Source: an uncultured Fibrobacterota bacterium
GTDB taxonomy: Bacteria > Fibrobacterota > Chitinivibrionia > Chitinivibrionales > CAIOZP01
DNA: 10,977 nucleotides
Reading direction: 5' to 3'
Assembly: GCA_903862805.1 (NCBI GenBank)
Contig: CAIOZP010000066.1
Coordinates: 1-10,977 of the forward strand
This document shows, one piece after another, positions 1 to 7,191 of the stretch. The notes below the pieces were generated by a model, which searched no databases, was not told the origin of the DNA, and saw only the letters and a list, made by a program, of their open reading frames with translations. Position 1 is the first letter of the stretch, and each line of letters opens with the position of its first letter. Position numbers and translations under genes: made by a program.

Positions 1-2691
1 AACATCGTAGTTATACGCCGATAGATAATTTTCTTCGAGTCCACCTTTTGAATTGACCTTGAAGCTGTTTACGTCATTTTGTAGATGCTGCCAATAGTGC
101 ATTCCCGAAATATTCAGTGCAGTTCCGAGAGGCGCAATGTCGTCTCCCTTTTGCGTAAAAGATGTCAGCTCCAGCCCACCATGGTAATCAACCGACGGTG
201 CATAATTGAAATACTTGCCGGGAATCAGCTCGACATAAACAAAATCCTTTTCATATCCACCCACCAGATTTATGGCAGTTCCCTGAATATCCCATGCGCC
301 ATCGTTAGAGGACGGGGTAAGTTTCTGGGTCAAGGCCACGGAAACAGCACGCGGATTAACCTCATAATTGATCTCCTGCGTTTTGCGGCTGACGCTGTCG
401 GCACCGTAGCCGTAGTTGACATTGAACGAAGCAACACCGGGAACGCAGCGCTGTGCGAGATTCAGAGAAACCTCAACCGGCAGACGATCGGTCTGCAGAA
501 AAATTCCCATGTCACGAGAAACTTTGTGAATGTCGAGGCCCACGCCGGAGTTGAACGAAAGAACATTCGCCATCGTGCGAAGATCGGCAAGCAAATATCC
601 GCCGATGTAAGTACCTCTACCCTTCCAGAACAACGGATCCATCAAGCCGAATACAACGCCTTCTTCTATTGACGTGACACCGTGCGTATAGTCGTTGGGA
701 CTCGTAAGTGTCTGCTGACCGAAGATCGTCGGAATAAGCATCGGCTTAGTCGGGAATCCGAAATAACGATGCGTGTTCGACGTAACCGTAGCAGGTCGCG
801 AAATATTCACAGCACGAATCGCGAGCCCGGAGTCTGGGTTCATTCGCACGGTGTCAAGTGGTCGCATTGTGTCAATCAGATAAATGCTATAGCCTTTGTC
901 ATCGTATGCCGAAAAGGTCAATTTCTTCTGGTCGGCAGATGCGTCAGGATAAAAGGCTCCACCGGAAACATTGGTCAAGCGACTGAGTTCGCTCTTCGCA
1001 ATGTCGTAACGATAGATGTTGTATATGCCTGTTCTGTCGGAAGCGAAATACACCGCCGATCCATCGGCTGAAAATCTCGCGTCACGGTTGTCGTGTGTGC
1101 AAGGGCACAACACACGGAAGGTCTTTCCCGCGGTGTCAAGCAAGCCAACTTTACGGTTGTCTCGATCGATGTATCCAACTGCAAGCATATCGCCCTTTGG
1201 TGACCAATCAAGTGTGTAAACATGCTGGAAGCGTGTGCTGTCGTTGAGTGGATAAATCCTTTTCGCAGTTTTTGCCACCGAGTCGATCGCAGTATCGGCG
1301 ATCTCTATGTAGTAATGATCCTTCTCGTGAATGACCATCGCCAACTTCGACCCATCAGGCGAAAACACTGCCTGCATCGCCGAGCGTTTCTTTGTGATCT
1401 GTCTCTGCTTCGCAGCTTTCCAATGTTTCTGGTAGAATTTCTTTTTGTCGAAAGATGAATCGGGTGGCAGATCATCGATATAGGCATCGTAGGTTGCAAT
1501 GCCGCCGAGGTGTGAAGGCAGAATAGACTTGATCGATTTGCCGTTTGCGAAAACGATGTGAGCACCGTCGCGGCTTATATCGTAATGGTCGCGGATTCCT
1601 GTTTTGACAAGACGTATTCGTGCGCTATCCTTGAGCGTGTCACAGAACTGGTACTCGTAGAGTTTGTGAGCTGGATGCCATCCGCCCTCGCCTGGCTCAG
1701 ATCTGTTTCCGACGTAATAAAGCCCCTTGCCGGAAGGTGAAAACCGCGGCCACACATTATCGTAACCGTCCTGCGAAATTCTCTTTCCGTAAACCTGTTG
1801 GCCGATTGACTGAACCTGTGCAAGAGATTTCTTTTTGAGATTTTCGGCGCAATTCTTGTAAAGCTGCCTTGCACTGATCCCAAGCACCGCCTTTACGCTG
1901 CGATCAAAATTCATGCGGAACGGTTTGTCGCACTCGCGAAGAATTGCAACTATCTTATCAGGCCCGTATGTCTCTGCGATATATTTCACCAGCATGAATC
2001 CATGGTTGTAGGATTTCTCATAATCATCTATACGACCGAAGAACACTCCGATTCGCGAATAGGAATTCAGATTATCGCAAAGAGAAAGCGTGCGCAAAAT
2101 CATATCGCGATGAGTATCCCACGCGTCGCCGTTCTGACAGGAACTTTCCCATTGAGCGATGCCCTCAAAAAACCAGACCGGCAGTATGTCGTTGGGAATC
2201 ATTGCCACAGTTTCCAGCCGGTTTGCATTGTTGGGATGCGAGAAAAATCCTACCTGCGCATAAGGAATCCACGGTGCCGTTTTGTAGCTCGCCGAAATCG
2301 AAACGATGTGTGCATACTCATGGGCGCAGACATTCTCCAGCCAGTTGCGATCGCCGCGCATGTTCCAGTCAAAGCCCGATGCCCAAAGGTGAATCGTATT
2401 CTGAATCGCCATCGCCCAGCTTCCGCTGAAGTCGTCGTCTGAGACAATTACCTCGGTGCGGTTTGGAAGAGTGATGCCATATTTGTTGCGATAGAGGTTG
2501 TAGAGGCGTTCGAGGATCACCGCCATTTCATCGACGGACTGCTTGTAGCCGTTGGGAAAATGAAAGCGGAAGTGCTCTGATTCCATTGTGAGATTGGGCT
2601 GATTGAACGCATTGAACCGTGCCGCAAACGAATCGGCGCATAGAATACCAACTAATATCAACGAAGCCGCAAGTATGCGGAATGATTTCAT
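1..2691 (-). CDS. Exported metallopeptidase with TolB-like propeller and probable outer-membrane barrel (3' partial)
   Basis: The frame is open from ATG at 2691 to the window edge (897 codons, no stop), so the C-terminus is missing. Residues 1 to about 24 form a signal peptide (basic start, hydrophobic core, Ala-rich end). HEYAH at 124-128 plus Glu176 in WFFEG fits a gluzincin zinc peptidase of the peptidase-MA type (two His and a downstream Glu as ligands). Residues about 310-610 hold six TolB/PD40-like propeller blades, for example FSPDGSKLAM (443-452) and FSADGSAVYFASDRTG (540-555). From about 650 the chain alternates polar and hydrophobic residues, as outer-membrane beta strands do; the barrel is inferred. 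It likely acts at the outer membrane, substrate unknown. CGGAGAG lies 9 bases before the ATG; an in-frame TTG directly upstream (2694) is an alternative start. The family assignment is firm for peptidase plus propeller, weaker for the barrel. Confidence 0.85.
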   Translation of the reverse strand, partial: MKSFRILAASLILVGILCADSFAARFNAFNQPNLTMESEHFRFHFPNGYKQSVDEMAVILERLYNLYRNKYGITLPNRTEVIVSDDDFSGSWAMAIQNTIHLWASGFDWNMRGDRNWLENVCAHEYAHIVSISASYKTAPWIPYAQVGFFSHPNNANRLETVAMIPNDILPVWFFEGIAQWESSCQNGDAWDTHRDMILRTLSLCDNLNSYSRIGVFFGRIDDYEKSYNHGFMLVKYIAETYGPDKIVAILRECDKPFRMNFDRSVKAVLGISARQLYKNCAENLKKKSLAQVQSIGQQVYGKRISQDGYDNVWPRFSPSGKGLYYVGNRSEPGEGGWHPAHKLYEYQFCDTLKDSARIRLVKTGIRDHYDISRDGAHIVFANGKSIKSILPSHLGGIATYDAYIDDLPPDSSFDKKKFYQKHWKAAKQRQITKKRSAMQAVFSPDGSKLAMVIHEKDHYYIEIADTAIDSVAKTAKRIYPLNDSTRFQHVYTLDWSPKGDMLAVGYIDRDNRKVGLLDTAGKTFRVLCPCTHDNRDARFSADGSAVYFASDRTGIYNIYRYDIAKSELSRLTNVSGGAFYPDASADQKKLTFSAYDDKGYSIYLIDTMRPLDTVRMNPDSGLAIRAVNISRPATVTSNTHRYFGFPTKPMLIPTIFGQQTLTSPNDYTHGVTSIEEGVVFGLMDPLFWKGRGTYIGGYLLADLRTMANVLSFNSGVGLDIHKVSRDMGIFLQTDRLPVEVSLNLAQRCVPGVASFNVNYGYGADSVSRKTQEINYEVNPRAVSVALTQKLTPSSNDGAWDIQGTAINLVGGYEKDFVYVELIPGKYFNYAPSVDYHGGLELTSFTQKGDDIAPLGTALNISGMHYWQHLQNDVNSFKVNSKGGLEENYLSAYNYDV

Positions 2692-2850
2692 CAAGCTAAA
2701 CTCTCCGTTCCTGATTGTCTTTTCAGGTGGACAACGTCATGCCAATTTCGGCGCGGGCGGAAGGATATTTGTCCCGCCGGTAAATTCGTGACAAAATACA
2801 TTCGAGATCGGATTGATGACGAACATGAACACACCCGTACGCGGTTTTCT

Positions 2851-2882
2851 CCAAATAAAAAGAGTCCAGAAAATCCGGACTC
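2851..2882 (-). terminator. Rho-independent terminator
   Basis: Read leftward, GAGTCCGGA (2882-2874), a TTT loop and TCTGGACTC (2870-2862) form a 9-bp stem with one G-U pair, followed by TTTTTATTT. It lies 68 bases past the stop of the short blade-like frame and upstream of the metallopeptidase gene. No complete gene in between uses it, so it looks like the surviving terminator of a lost gene. Confidence 0.75.
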
Positions 2883-2950
2883 CATTTATCAACCAAGAAG
2901 AACCTGCAAAAATAGCGTCAAGGTTCGCAGCCGACGTCTGAGAAATTGCC

Positions 2951-3157
2951 CTAAATGCGACCGATCCAGCCATGGTTCTTATCGAGATACATGCAATTTC
3001 TGTCATCACTATTTACTGCCCAAACGCGGTCGAAGCGATCGACTTCGACACGGTAGCCGAGACCTTGTGTACGGGTCCGGCCCGAATTCATCACCGAATG
3101 TCCGTCAAGAGCTCCTTTGTAATCCACAAACGAGTCCCATGCTGGACACAAATACAA
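2951..3157 (-). pseudogene. Probable remnant of a tectonin-like beta-propeller gene
   Basis: This open frame of 68 codons ends in TAG at 2951. Its last 32 residues (V37-I68) include VEVDRFDRVWAVNSD and end YLDKNHGWIGRI. They follow the pattern V-x-V-D..D-x-V-W-A-V-N-S-D..Y..W..I typical of a tectonin (TECPR) propeller blade. A working gene would have several blades and a leader. Here only one blade is visible, an in-frame stop lies at 3170-3172 just upstream, and the first possible start (TTG 3157) sits directly in the T-run of the deacetylase terminator with no ribosome binding site. An internal ATG at 3091 also lacks one. The likeliest reading is the 3' end of a gene whose 5' part was lost, with its own terminator retained downstream. 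A very short real protein or chance similarity cannot be excluded. Confidence 0.35.
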
Positions 3158-3190
3158 AAAAAGGCCGCCTCATTTTTGAGACAGCCTTTT
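3153..3190 (-). terminator. Strong rho-independent terminator of the deacetylase gene
   Basis: Read leftward, AAAAGGCTGTCTCA (3190-3177), an AAAA loop and TGAGGCGGCCTTTT (3172-3159) form a 14-bp stem with two G-U pairs, followed by TTTG. It starts 24 bases after the deacetylase stop. The + strand also gives a stem followed by TATTA, so it could act in both directions, but no rightward gene leads into it. Confidence 0.9.
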
Positions 3191-3214
3191 TATTAAACCG
3201 CAGGGAACCAAATA

Positions 3215-5794
3215 TCAAATTCCGCTAATTATTGCCTTTCGTGACATCTCGCAGTTGCTTGCTCCGGAAATCTTCACAAGGTACATTGCAGGTGCAAGCC
3301 TGTTGGTGAATCCAACTGTTGTTACACCAGCTTTGCCAACACTGCTCGCCACCGACTGAACCATGCGGCCGTTAAGCTCGTAAACCTTTATGCTGTATCT
3401 TCCGGCAAGCGGAGCATTGAAAGTGAGCGAAGAAGAATTTACATGGTTGAGAGATAGACTTGGAGTCTTTGCGCTTAGCCTGTTCACAACATCATTTGGC
3501 GCATTCGTATAAATCGAAAACTCGCTCACATTAAGTGTCGCGGCAGACGTTCCGCTGTCTTTGAGATTGACAACCTGAATCTGGATGCCGGCAATGCTGT
3601 CAACATTGAGCGTACCAGTCACGCCGGAGTCGGCAATAGCAAAAGCCGAAAGCGGTATATTACCACTGTGGGTAACAGGGCCGCAGTTGTTAAGAATTGT
3701 AGACCAAGACTTGCCAGTGTTGTCGACAAGAGCAAGCTTGATCGGATGATTTGACTGGTACGTGAGCGAAATATGATCGAGCTTAGTAAGTGTACCGGCA
3801 GGAACCGCAAAGGCATAACCGCACTCTTCATCAAGTCCACCTGCTACAGTTACGTTTGCGCCCGTTATATCACCAGTGAAAGTTGTCTGCTGAGAAGTCG
3901 ATGCCGTTCCGAAGAAATCCCACTTTGCGCTGGTGAGTGTGACCTTTGTACCAAGATTGTCCTGAGCCTGAAGTGCCTTCATGGCTGTGATCAATTCATG
4001 CCCTGAAACCACATAGGCTTTCTTTGAAATGCAGTAATCAAGAAATGTCGATACTGCATCCTGACGATCTTTCCATGTGTTCCAACCCTGTGAAATAACA
4101 AGACCATAGCTGCCCTTGTTGAAAGAATTCTTGAGCGTGGCATTGTCGTAAATCGGTGTGTAGTAGTCGGTGTGACAACCATATTGCAAAGGAGCTTTGT
4201 TGTGTGCCATACGCTGATCGAGATTGTACTCCATAGTGGTGACAAACTCATTTTTGTCCATTCCATAAAGAATAAATAGATTGAAGTCAAACGCTGTGAT
4301 TCTGCCATAGGCAATGAACTCGTCGTGTTCGGTGACCGAGTCGGCGATAGGATTCCAACGGTCAACTGAATTGCTCGTAATCTGTGCATGTTTGATCCAG
4401 ATCTGTTCACGCAGACTCGGCGGAACGACAATCGCATTCACCGGAATTTCCCACACTCCGCTGCCGTCAGGCATCGAATCGAGATAGACGTGTTCACCGT
4501 TCTGTTTGAGCGGAATCGAACCAGGAATACCATTGCCGACAGTGTAAGGCCAAATGTCGTTGGAACCATCAACATAATCCTCATAACCCTCTTCAATGCC
4601 GCAGTCGTACTCGTAATGAAGATTATTAAGCGCATAGTAAAGCCCCGAATTCACTTCAAGACGCGGTGCACGGAAGGCATGAAGATTGCCCTTGGCAACA
4701 GATACGTTCATGTAGGTATCGAGCTGTGCTTCGGCAAGGCTGATAGCGCCACCCCATGCATTTGCAGAAATCGACTGACCTGCAAACATCTTCCAGCCCA
4801 TTGTTTGAGCCGAAGCTCCCACTTTCTGACCGAACTGAGTCGCTTCGTTGAAAACTTCACCCCATGGCGCTGTATCAAGAGGGGCTGAATCAAAACCTTC
4901 ATTGCCCCAACGGGCAAAACCCATACTGGCCGTCGAATCTTTTCCACCGGGCAACGGCGAATTGCTTTCCATGTGGTCTATTGTGTGGTTACCAATTTCA
5001 TGACCAAGGTTGTATGTTTCAGTATATTCTGTCGTGATGTAACTTTGCTGAATTTCTGTACCGGCAACGTTCAACGCCTGCTGCTCGCGTCCCCAGGCTC
5101 TGGCGATTCTGTTTGCCTCTTCTGTAGATGGTGTGCCATCAGGATAATCAAGCGCCTTGTTTGGTGTCCAATATCCGAATTTGCTCGTCATGTCCTGCCA
5201 ACCGGTGTTCGGATCATCGGAAACAATATGCTGGACAGGAACCATCATGCCCGTGATCACGTTGAAGGTGAAATGTATTGACTTGCCGTCAGGATTCAGT
5301 TTTGTCGAAGTCGGTGTCGGAATAGGACCAACAAGCGTCCAGTTTGCCGTATCAGTTGGAAGCACTCCAATATCGGCATAATATCTCACAGTATAAATGT
5401 TACCATTATAGCTAACCTGCGTCCCTCCCGGGTATTGAAGTGCGGAGCTATATGGAGTAAAAGCCAACGGCGCAAAACCAGCAAGTTTATATGCCGCCCA
5501 GCTCATGCCCATATCGCCTTCCTGGAGATTTAGCTTATTATTCGCGGTTCCCCAAGGCGTAACGCCACCGACGAAACTGCTTGTTCCATAAATTTCACCT
5601 GTCGAATCCTCATACTGCGTTGCCTTTTTACCGGAATAGCTGTTATCGTCGAAAATGAACGTGACATACTGGTTCACATTCGCCGGATTGAGATTTGCCG
5701 GTGGATTATGCGACGGGAACATGTAATCCGTCGCCATGGACTGTACCGCTACAAACGCAAGGCACGCTACCGCAGTCTTTAGTACCTTTTTCAT
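3215..5794 (-). CDS. Secreted NodB-type polysaccharide deacetylase with carbohydrate-binding segments and sorting tail
   Basis: The protein has 859 residues. Residues 1 to about 21 are a signal peptide (MKKVLK, hydrophobic core, SMA-T). The CE4/NodB motifs are split: TFIFDDN (45-51, Asp49/Asp50), HTIDH (270-274, metal His270 and His274), RAPR (375-378), and late motifs around CHTDYY (540-545) and SGHEL (597-601). This predicts metal-dependent removal of acetyl groups from chitin, xylan or a similar polymer outside the cell; the substrate is not shown. Residues about 113-156 (YPGGTQVSYNGNIYTVRYY to WTLVG) resemble a CBM5/12 chitin-binding module, inserted between motifs 1 and 2. Residues about 615-763 look like a beta-sandwich binding domain. 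The last 65 or so (RYSIKVYELNGRMV, then APAMYLVKI and SRKAII) match a T9SS-like sorting domain. The start at 5794 is chosen over 5851 because AAGGAGAT lies just upstream and the signal peptide begins there. Confidence 0.88.
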   Translation of the reverse strand: MKKVLKTAVACLAFVAVQSMATDYMFPSHNPPANLNPANVNQYVTFIFDDNSYSGKKATQYEDSTGEIYGTSSFVGGVTPWGTANNKLNLQEGDMGMSWAAYKLAGFAPLAFTPYSSALQYPGGTQVSYNGNIYTVRYYADIGVLPTDTANWTLVGPIPTPTSTKLNPDGKSIHFTFNVITGMMVPVQHIVSDDPNTGWQDMTSKFGYWTPNKALDYPDGTPSTEEANRIARAWGREQQALNVAGTEIQQSYITTEYTETYNLGHEIGNHTIDHMESNSPLPGGKDSTASMGFARWGNEGFDSAPLDTAPWGEVFNEATQFGQKVGASAQTMGWKMFAGQSISANAWGGAISLAEAQLDTYMNVSVAKGNLHAFRAPRLEVNSGLYYALNNLHYEYDCGIEEGYEDYVDGSNDIWPYTVGNGIPGSIPLKQNGEHVYLDSMPDGSGVWEIPVNAIVVPPSLREQIWIKHAQITSNSVDRWNPIADSVTEHDEFIAYGRITAFDFNLFILYGMDKNEFVTTMEYNLDQRMAHNKAPLQYGCHTDYYTPIYDNATLKNSFNKGSYGLVISQGWNTWKDRQDAVSTFLDYCISKKAYVVSGHELITAMKALQAQDNLGTKVTLTSAKWDFFGTASTSQQTTFTGDITGANVTVAGGLDEECGYAFAVPAGTLTKLDHISLTYQSNHPIKLALVDNTGKSWSTILNNCGPVTHSGNIPLSAFAIADSGVTGTLNVDSIAGIQIQVVNLKDSGTSAATLNVSEFSIYTNAPNDVVNRLSAKTPSLSLNHVNSSSLTFNAPLAGRYSIKVYELNGRMVQSVASSVGKAGVTTVGFTNRLAPAMYLVKISGASNCEMSRKAIISGI

Positions 5795-5798
5795 ATTT

Positions 5799-5806
5799 AT
5801 CTCCTT
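5799..5806 (-). promoter_or_regulatory. Ribosome binding site fixing the deacetylase start
   Basis: AAGGAGAT read leftward, with its GGAG core six bases before ATG 5794, is a near-perfect Shine-Dalgarno sequence. The upstream in-frame ATG at 5851 has none and would add 19 residues ahead of the signal peptide. Confidence 0.85.
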
Positions 5807-5821
5807 GAGGATTGAAAATTC

Positions 5822-5851
5822 AATATTGAGACCAATGACTCGCATCGTCAA
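5822..5851 (-). promoter_or_regulatory. Candidate sigma70-type promoter of the deacetylase gene
   Basis: Read leftward, TTGACG (5851-5846) and AATATT (5827-5822) are separated by 18 bases, matching 5/6 and 4/6 of the consensus boxes. Initiation about seven bases on would give a leader of roughly 20 bases containing the ribosome binding site. A-tracts lie upstream (about 5870-5900). The box match alone is weak evidence. Confidence 0.35.
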
Positions 5852-5926
5852 TTTACATCGGTATTATTTACAAAAAAATCTGTTTGTGTATTAAAAAAAT
5901 GAAAATCTTGTTATTGAGGAGAGTAT

Positions 5927-7114
5927 TTAAAGAATCGGCTCTATCTCAATGTGTTGATATTTAATGAGATCAATGCTGATAGGTCTATCAAGTTTCTGTT
6001 TACCCAAAGTTTGATAAAGAAGAATTTCAGGACGGGATATGGCTTTAGGATTATCTTTCGTAACCACTCCGGCGTACCGCAGAATTTCAGGGTCGCGGGC
6101 TTTTATAACCCTGACTCTTGTTCCAACCGGATAAATCGGAATGATATTCACGAGCGTCTTTACGATCTCGCGGTTGAGTATTTCGCCGGAGAGTTTGATC
6201 ATCTTTTCCATAGCCGACTGTATGCCATGAATATCGCCCCTATCAAGACCTCTTGTAAGTGTGTTGTAGGTATCGGCGACGGTGACAATTTCTGCGAAGC
6301 GGTGTATCGTGTGCATTTGCGAAATATCCCGAAGCGGAGGACGGTTTCCGCCTTTGAGTTTGCCCGGATAACCGCTTCCATTCTGATATTCGTGATGTTG
6401 AAGAGCGCATACTGCACTTGTCGTGGCGATTCCTCTGTTCTGCGAAAGCATAAGGTATCCGAAAAGAGTATGATTGTGGTAAAGTTTTCTTTCCTCGTCG
6501 GTCAGAGTTTCGGCAGAAAGAATTTCAGGCGGCAGGACAAGCATTCCAAGGTGATAATTTAACGCGCCAATGCCGAGATTTCTAATATCTTCAGGTGGAA
6601 GGTTGAATTTTTTTGCCAGGCATATTGCGGTTATCGCAACGTTTACTGAATCGAGGAAAAACGCATTGGCCGAATTTTTCAGCGCCGCCAGATTAAGGAC
6701 GACATCGGGTTCTTCCATCAGTGCGTTCAGAATATTTTCCGCCGCACGAAGCATGCTCGCATTCATAATGAACTGGTTGAGATCATTGCGATGCTCGAAA
6801 ATAAGCCGATGCATATCCTTCAACGATTCTTCGCGAAATCGGGCGGCTATGGCCGATATTCCATTCTGCGTATATTCAAGCGAAGTCGTCAGTTCGGCAG
6901 TAAGATGGCTGGAAACCAGATCCTGCGGTAAGACATTTTCTGTGCCGGGTTCATGAACCAGAAGTGTTCTATAGCCAAGCTCTTTTAAACGCTGGCGGTA
7001 TCTTTCAGTAATACCATAACCGGCATTGAGAAGCATGTTTCCAGTCGGCTGAACTACCGCTTCGCCGAGAACCATGTCGTCGGTTATCTGATCGATATTG
7101 TATCTGACCGGCAT
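5927..7114 (-). CDS. HD-GYP family protein with degenerate HD dyad
   Basis: This cytoplasmic protein of 395 residues has no signal peptide or membrane segment. Residues 1-60 are the short domain often found before HD-GYP modules (MVLGEAV, GNMLLNAGYGIT). The HD-GYP core runs from about 110 to 320: H215, HHE (240-242), GSGYP (246-250) and VADTYN (279-284) are present. The last 65 residues (YPVGTRVRV, DNPKAISRPEILL) are the usual C-terminal extension. Active HD-GYP enzymes hydrolyse cyclic di-GMP with a metal site that needs an early His and the HD pair. Here these positions are Asp155 (FLDSVNVA) and Tyr187-His188 (ALNYHLGM), and the second Asp of the DxxD motif is Asn284. It is therefore probably inactive or altered, perhaps a c-di-GMP or protein-binding receptor. 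AAGGA lies seven bases before ATG 7114. It is 77 bases downstream of lysA on the same strand and may be co-transcribed. Confidence 0.87.
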   Translation of the reverse strand: MPVRYNIDQITDDMVLGEAVVQPTGNMLLNAGYGITERYRQRLKELGYRTLLVHEPGTENVLPQDLVSSHLTAELTTSLEYTQNGISAIAARFREESLKDMHRLIFEHRNDLNQFIMNASMLRAAENILNALMEEPDVVLNLAALKNSANAFFLDSVNVAITAICLAKKFNLPPEDIRNLGIGALNYHLGMLVLPPEILSAETLTDEERKLYHNHTLFGYLMLSQNRGIATTSAVCALQHHEYQNGSGYPGKLKGGNRPPLRDISQMHTIHRFAEIVTVADTYNTLTRGLDRGDIHGIQSAMEKMIKLSGEILNREIVKTLVNIIPIYPVGTRVRVIKARDPEILRYAGVVTKDNPKAISRPEILLYQTLGKQKLDRPISIDLIKYQHIEIEPIL

Positions 7115-7191
7115 CCAAAAATCCTTACGTTCCTGTAGTGCCGATCCGAAGTTCGGGCCGGATGGAAATTTCTGTCACAGAAAAAGTACGA

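Larger units (their letters stand above)
2692..3214. other. 523-base intergenic region with two leftward terminators and a gene remnant
   Basis: No intact gene is convincing here. The stretch holds the deacetylase terminator (about 3153-3190), a short leftward open frame resembling a propeller blade (2951-3157), a second leftward terminator (2851-2882) and the leader of the metallopeptidase gene. A rightward open frame of 146 codons (2788-3228) crosses both hairpins and ends inside the deacetylase gene; its Arg/Ser-rich composition matches no family I know. The metallopeptidase promoter must lie below about 2850 if the second terminator works, but only a poor match was seen (TTGTCA with AAATAT 18 bases further on). 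Confidence 0.6.

Noticed and set aside
85..672. Rightward open frame of 195 codons near the left edge
   Set aside because: It lies antisense to the continuous metallopeptidase frame, which carries clear motifs over the same bases, and has no signal or domain of its own.
2788..3228. Rightward open frame of 146 codons in the intergenic region
   Set aside because: It runs through both terminator hairpins, ends inside the deacetylase gene, has Arg/Ser-rich low-information composition and shows no recognisable motif.
5795..5851. Start of the deacetylase at ATG 5851
   Set aside because: It would put 19 residues before a standard signal peptide and has no ribosome binding site, and the candidate promoter and the ribosome binding site lie inside this stretch.
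7169..7183. Inverted repeat TTTCTG-TCA-CAGAAA between lysA and the HD-GYP gene as a terminator
   Set aside because: The stem is only six A/T-rich pairs and just three T residues follow it leftward, too weak for an intrinsic terminator. A minor processing site cannot be excluded.
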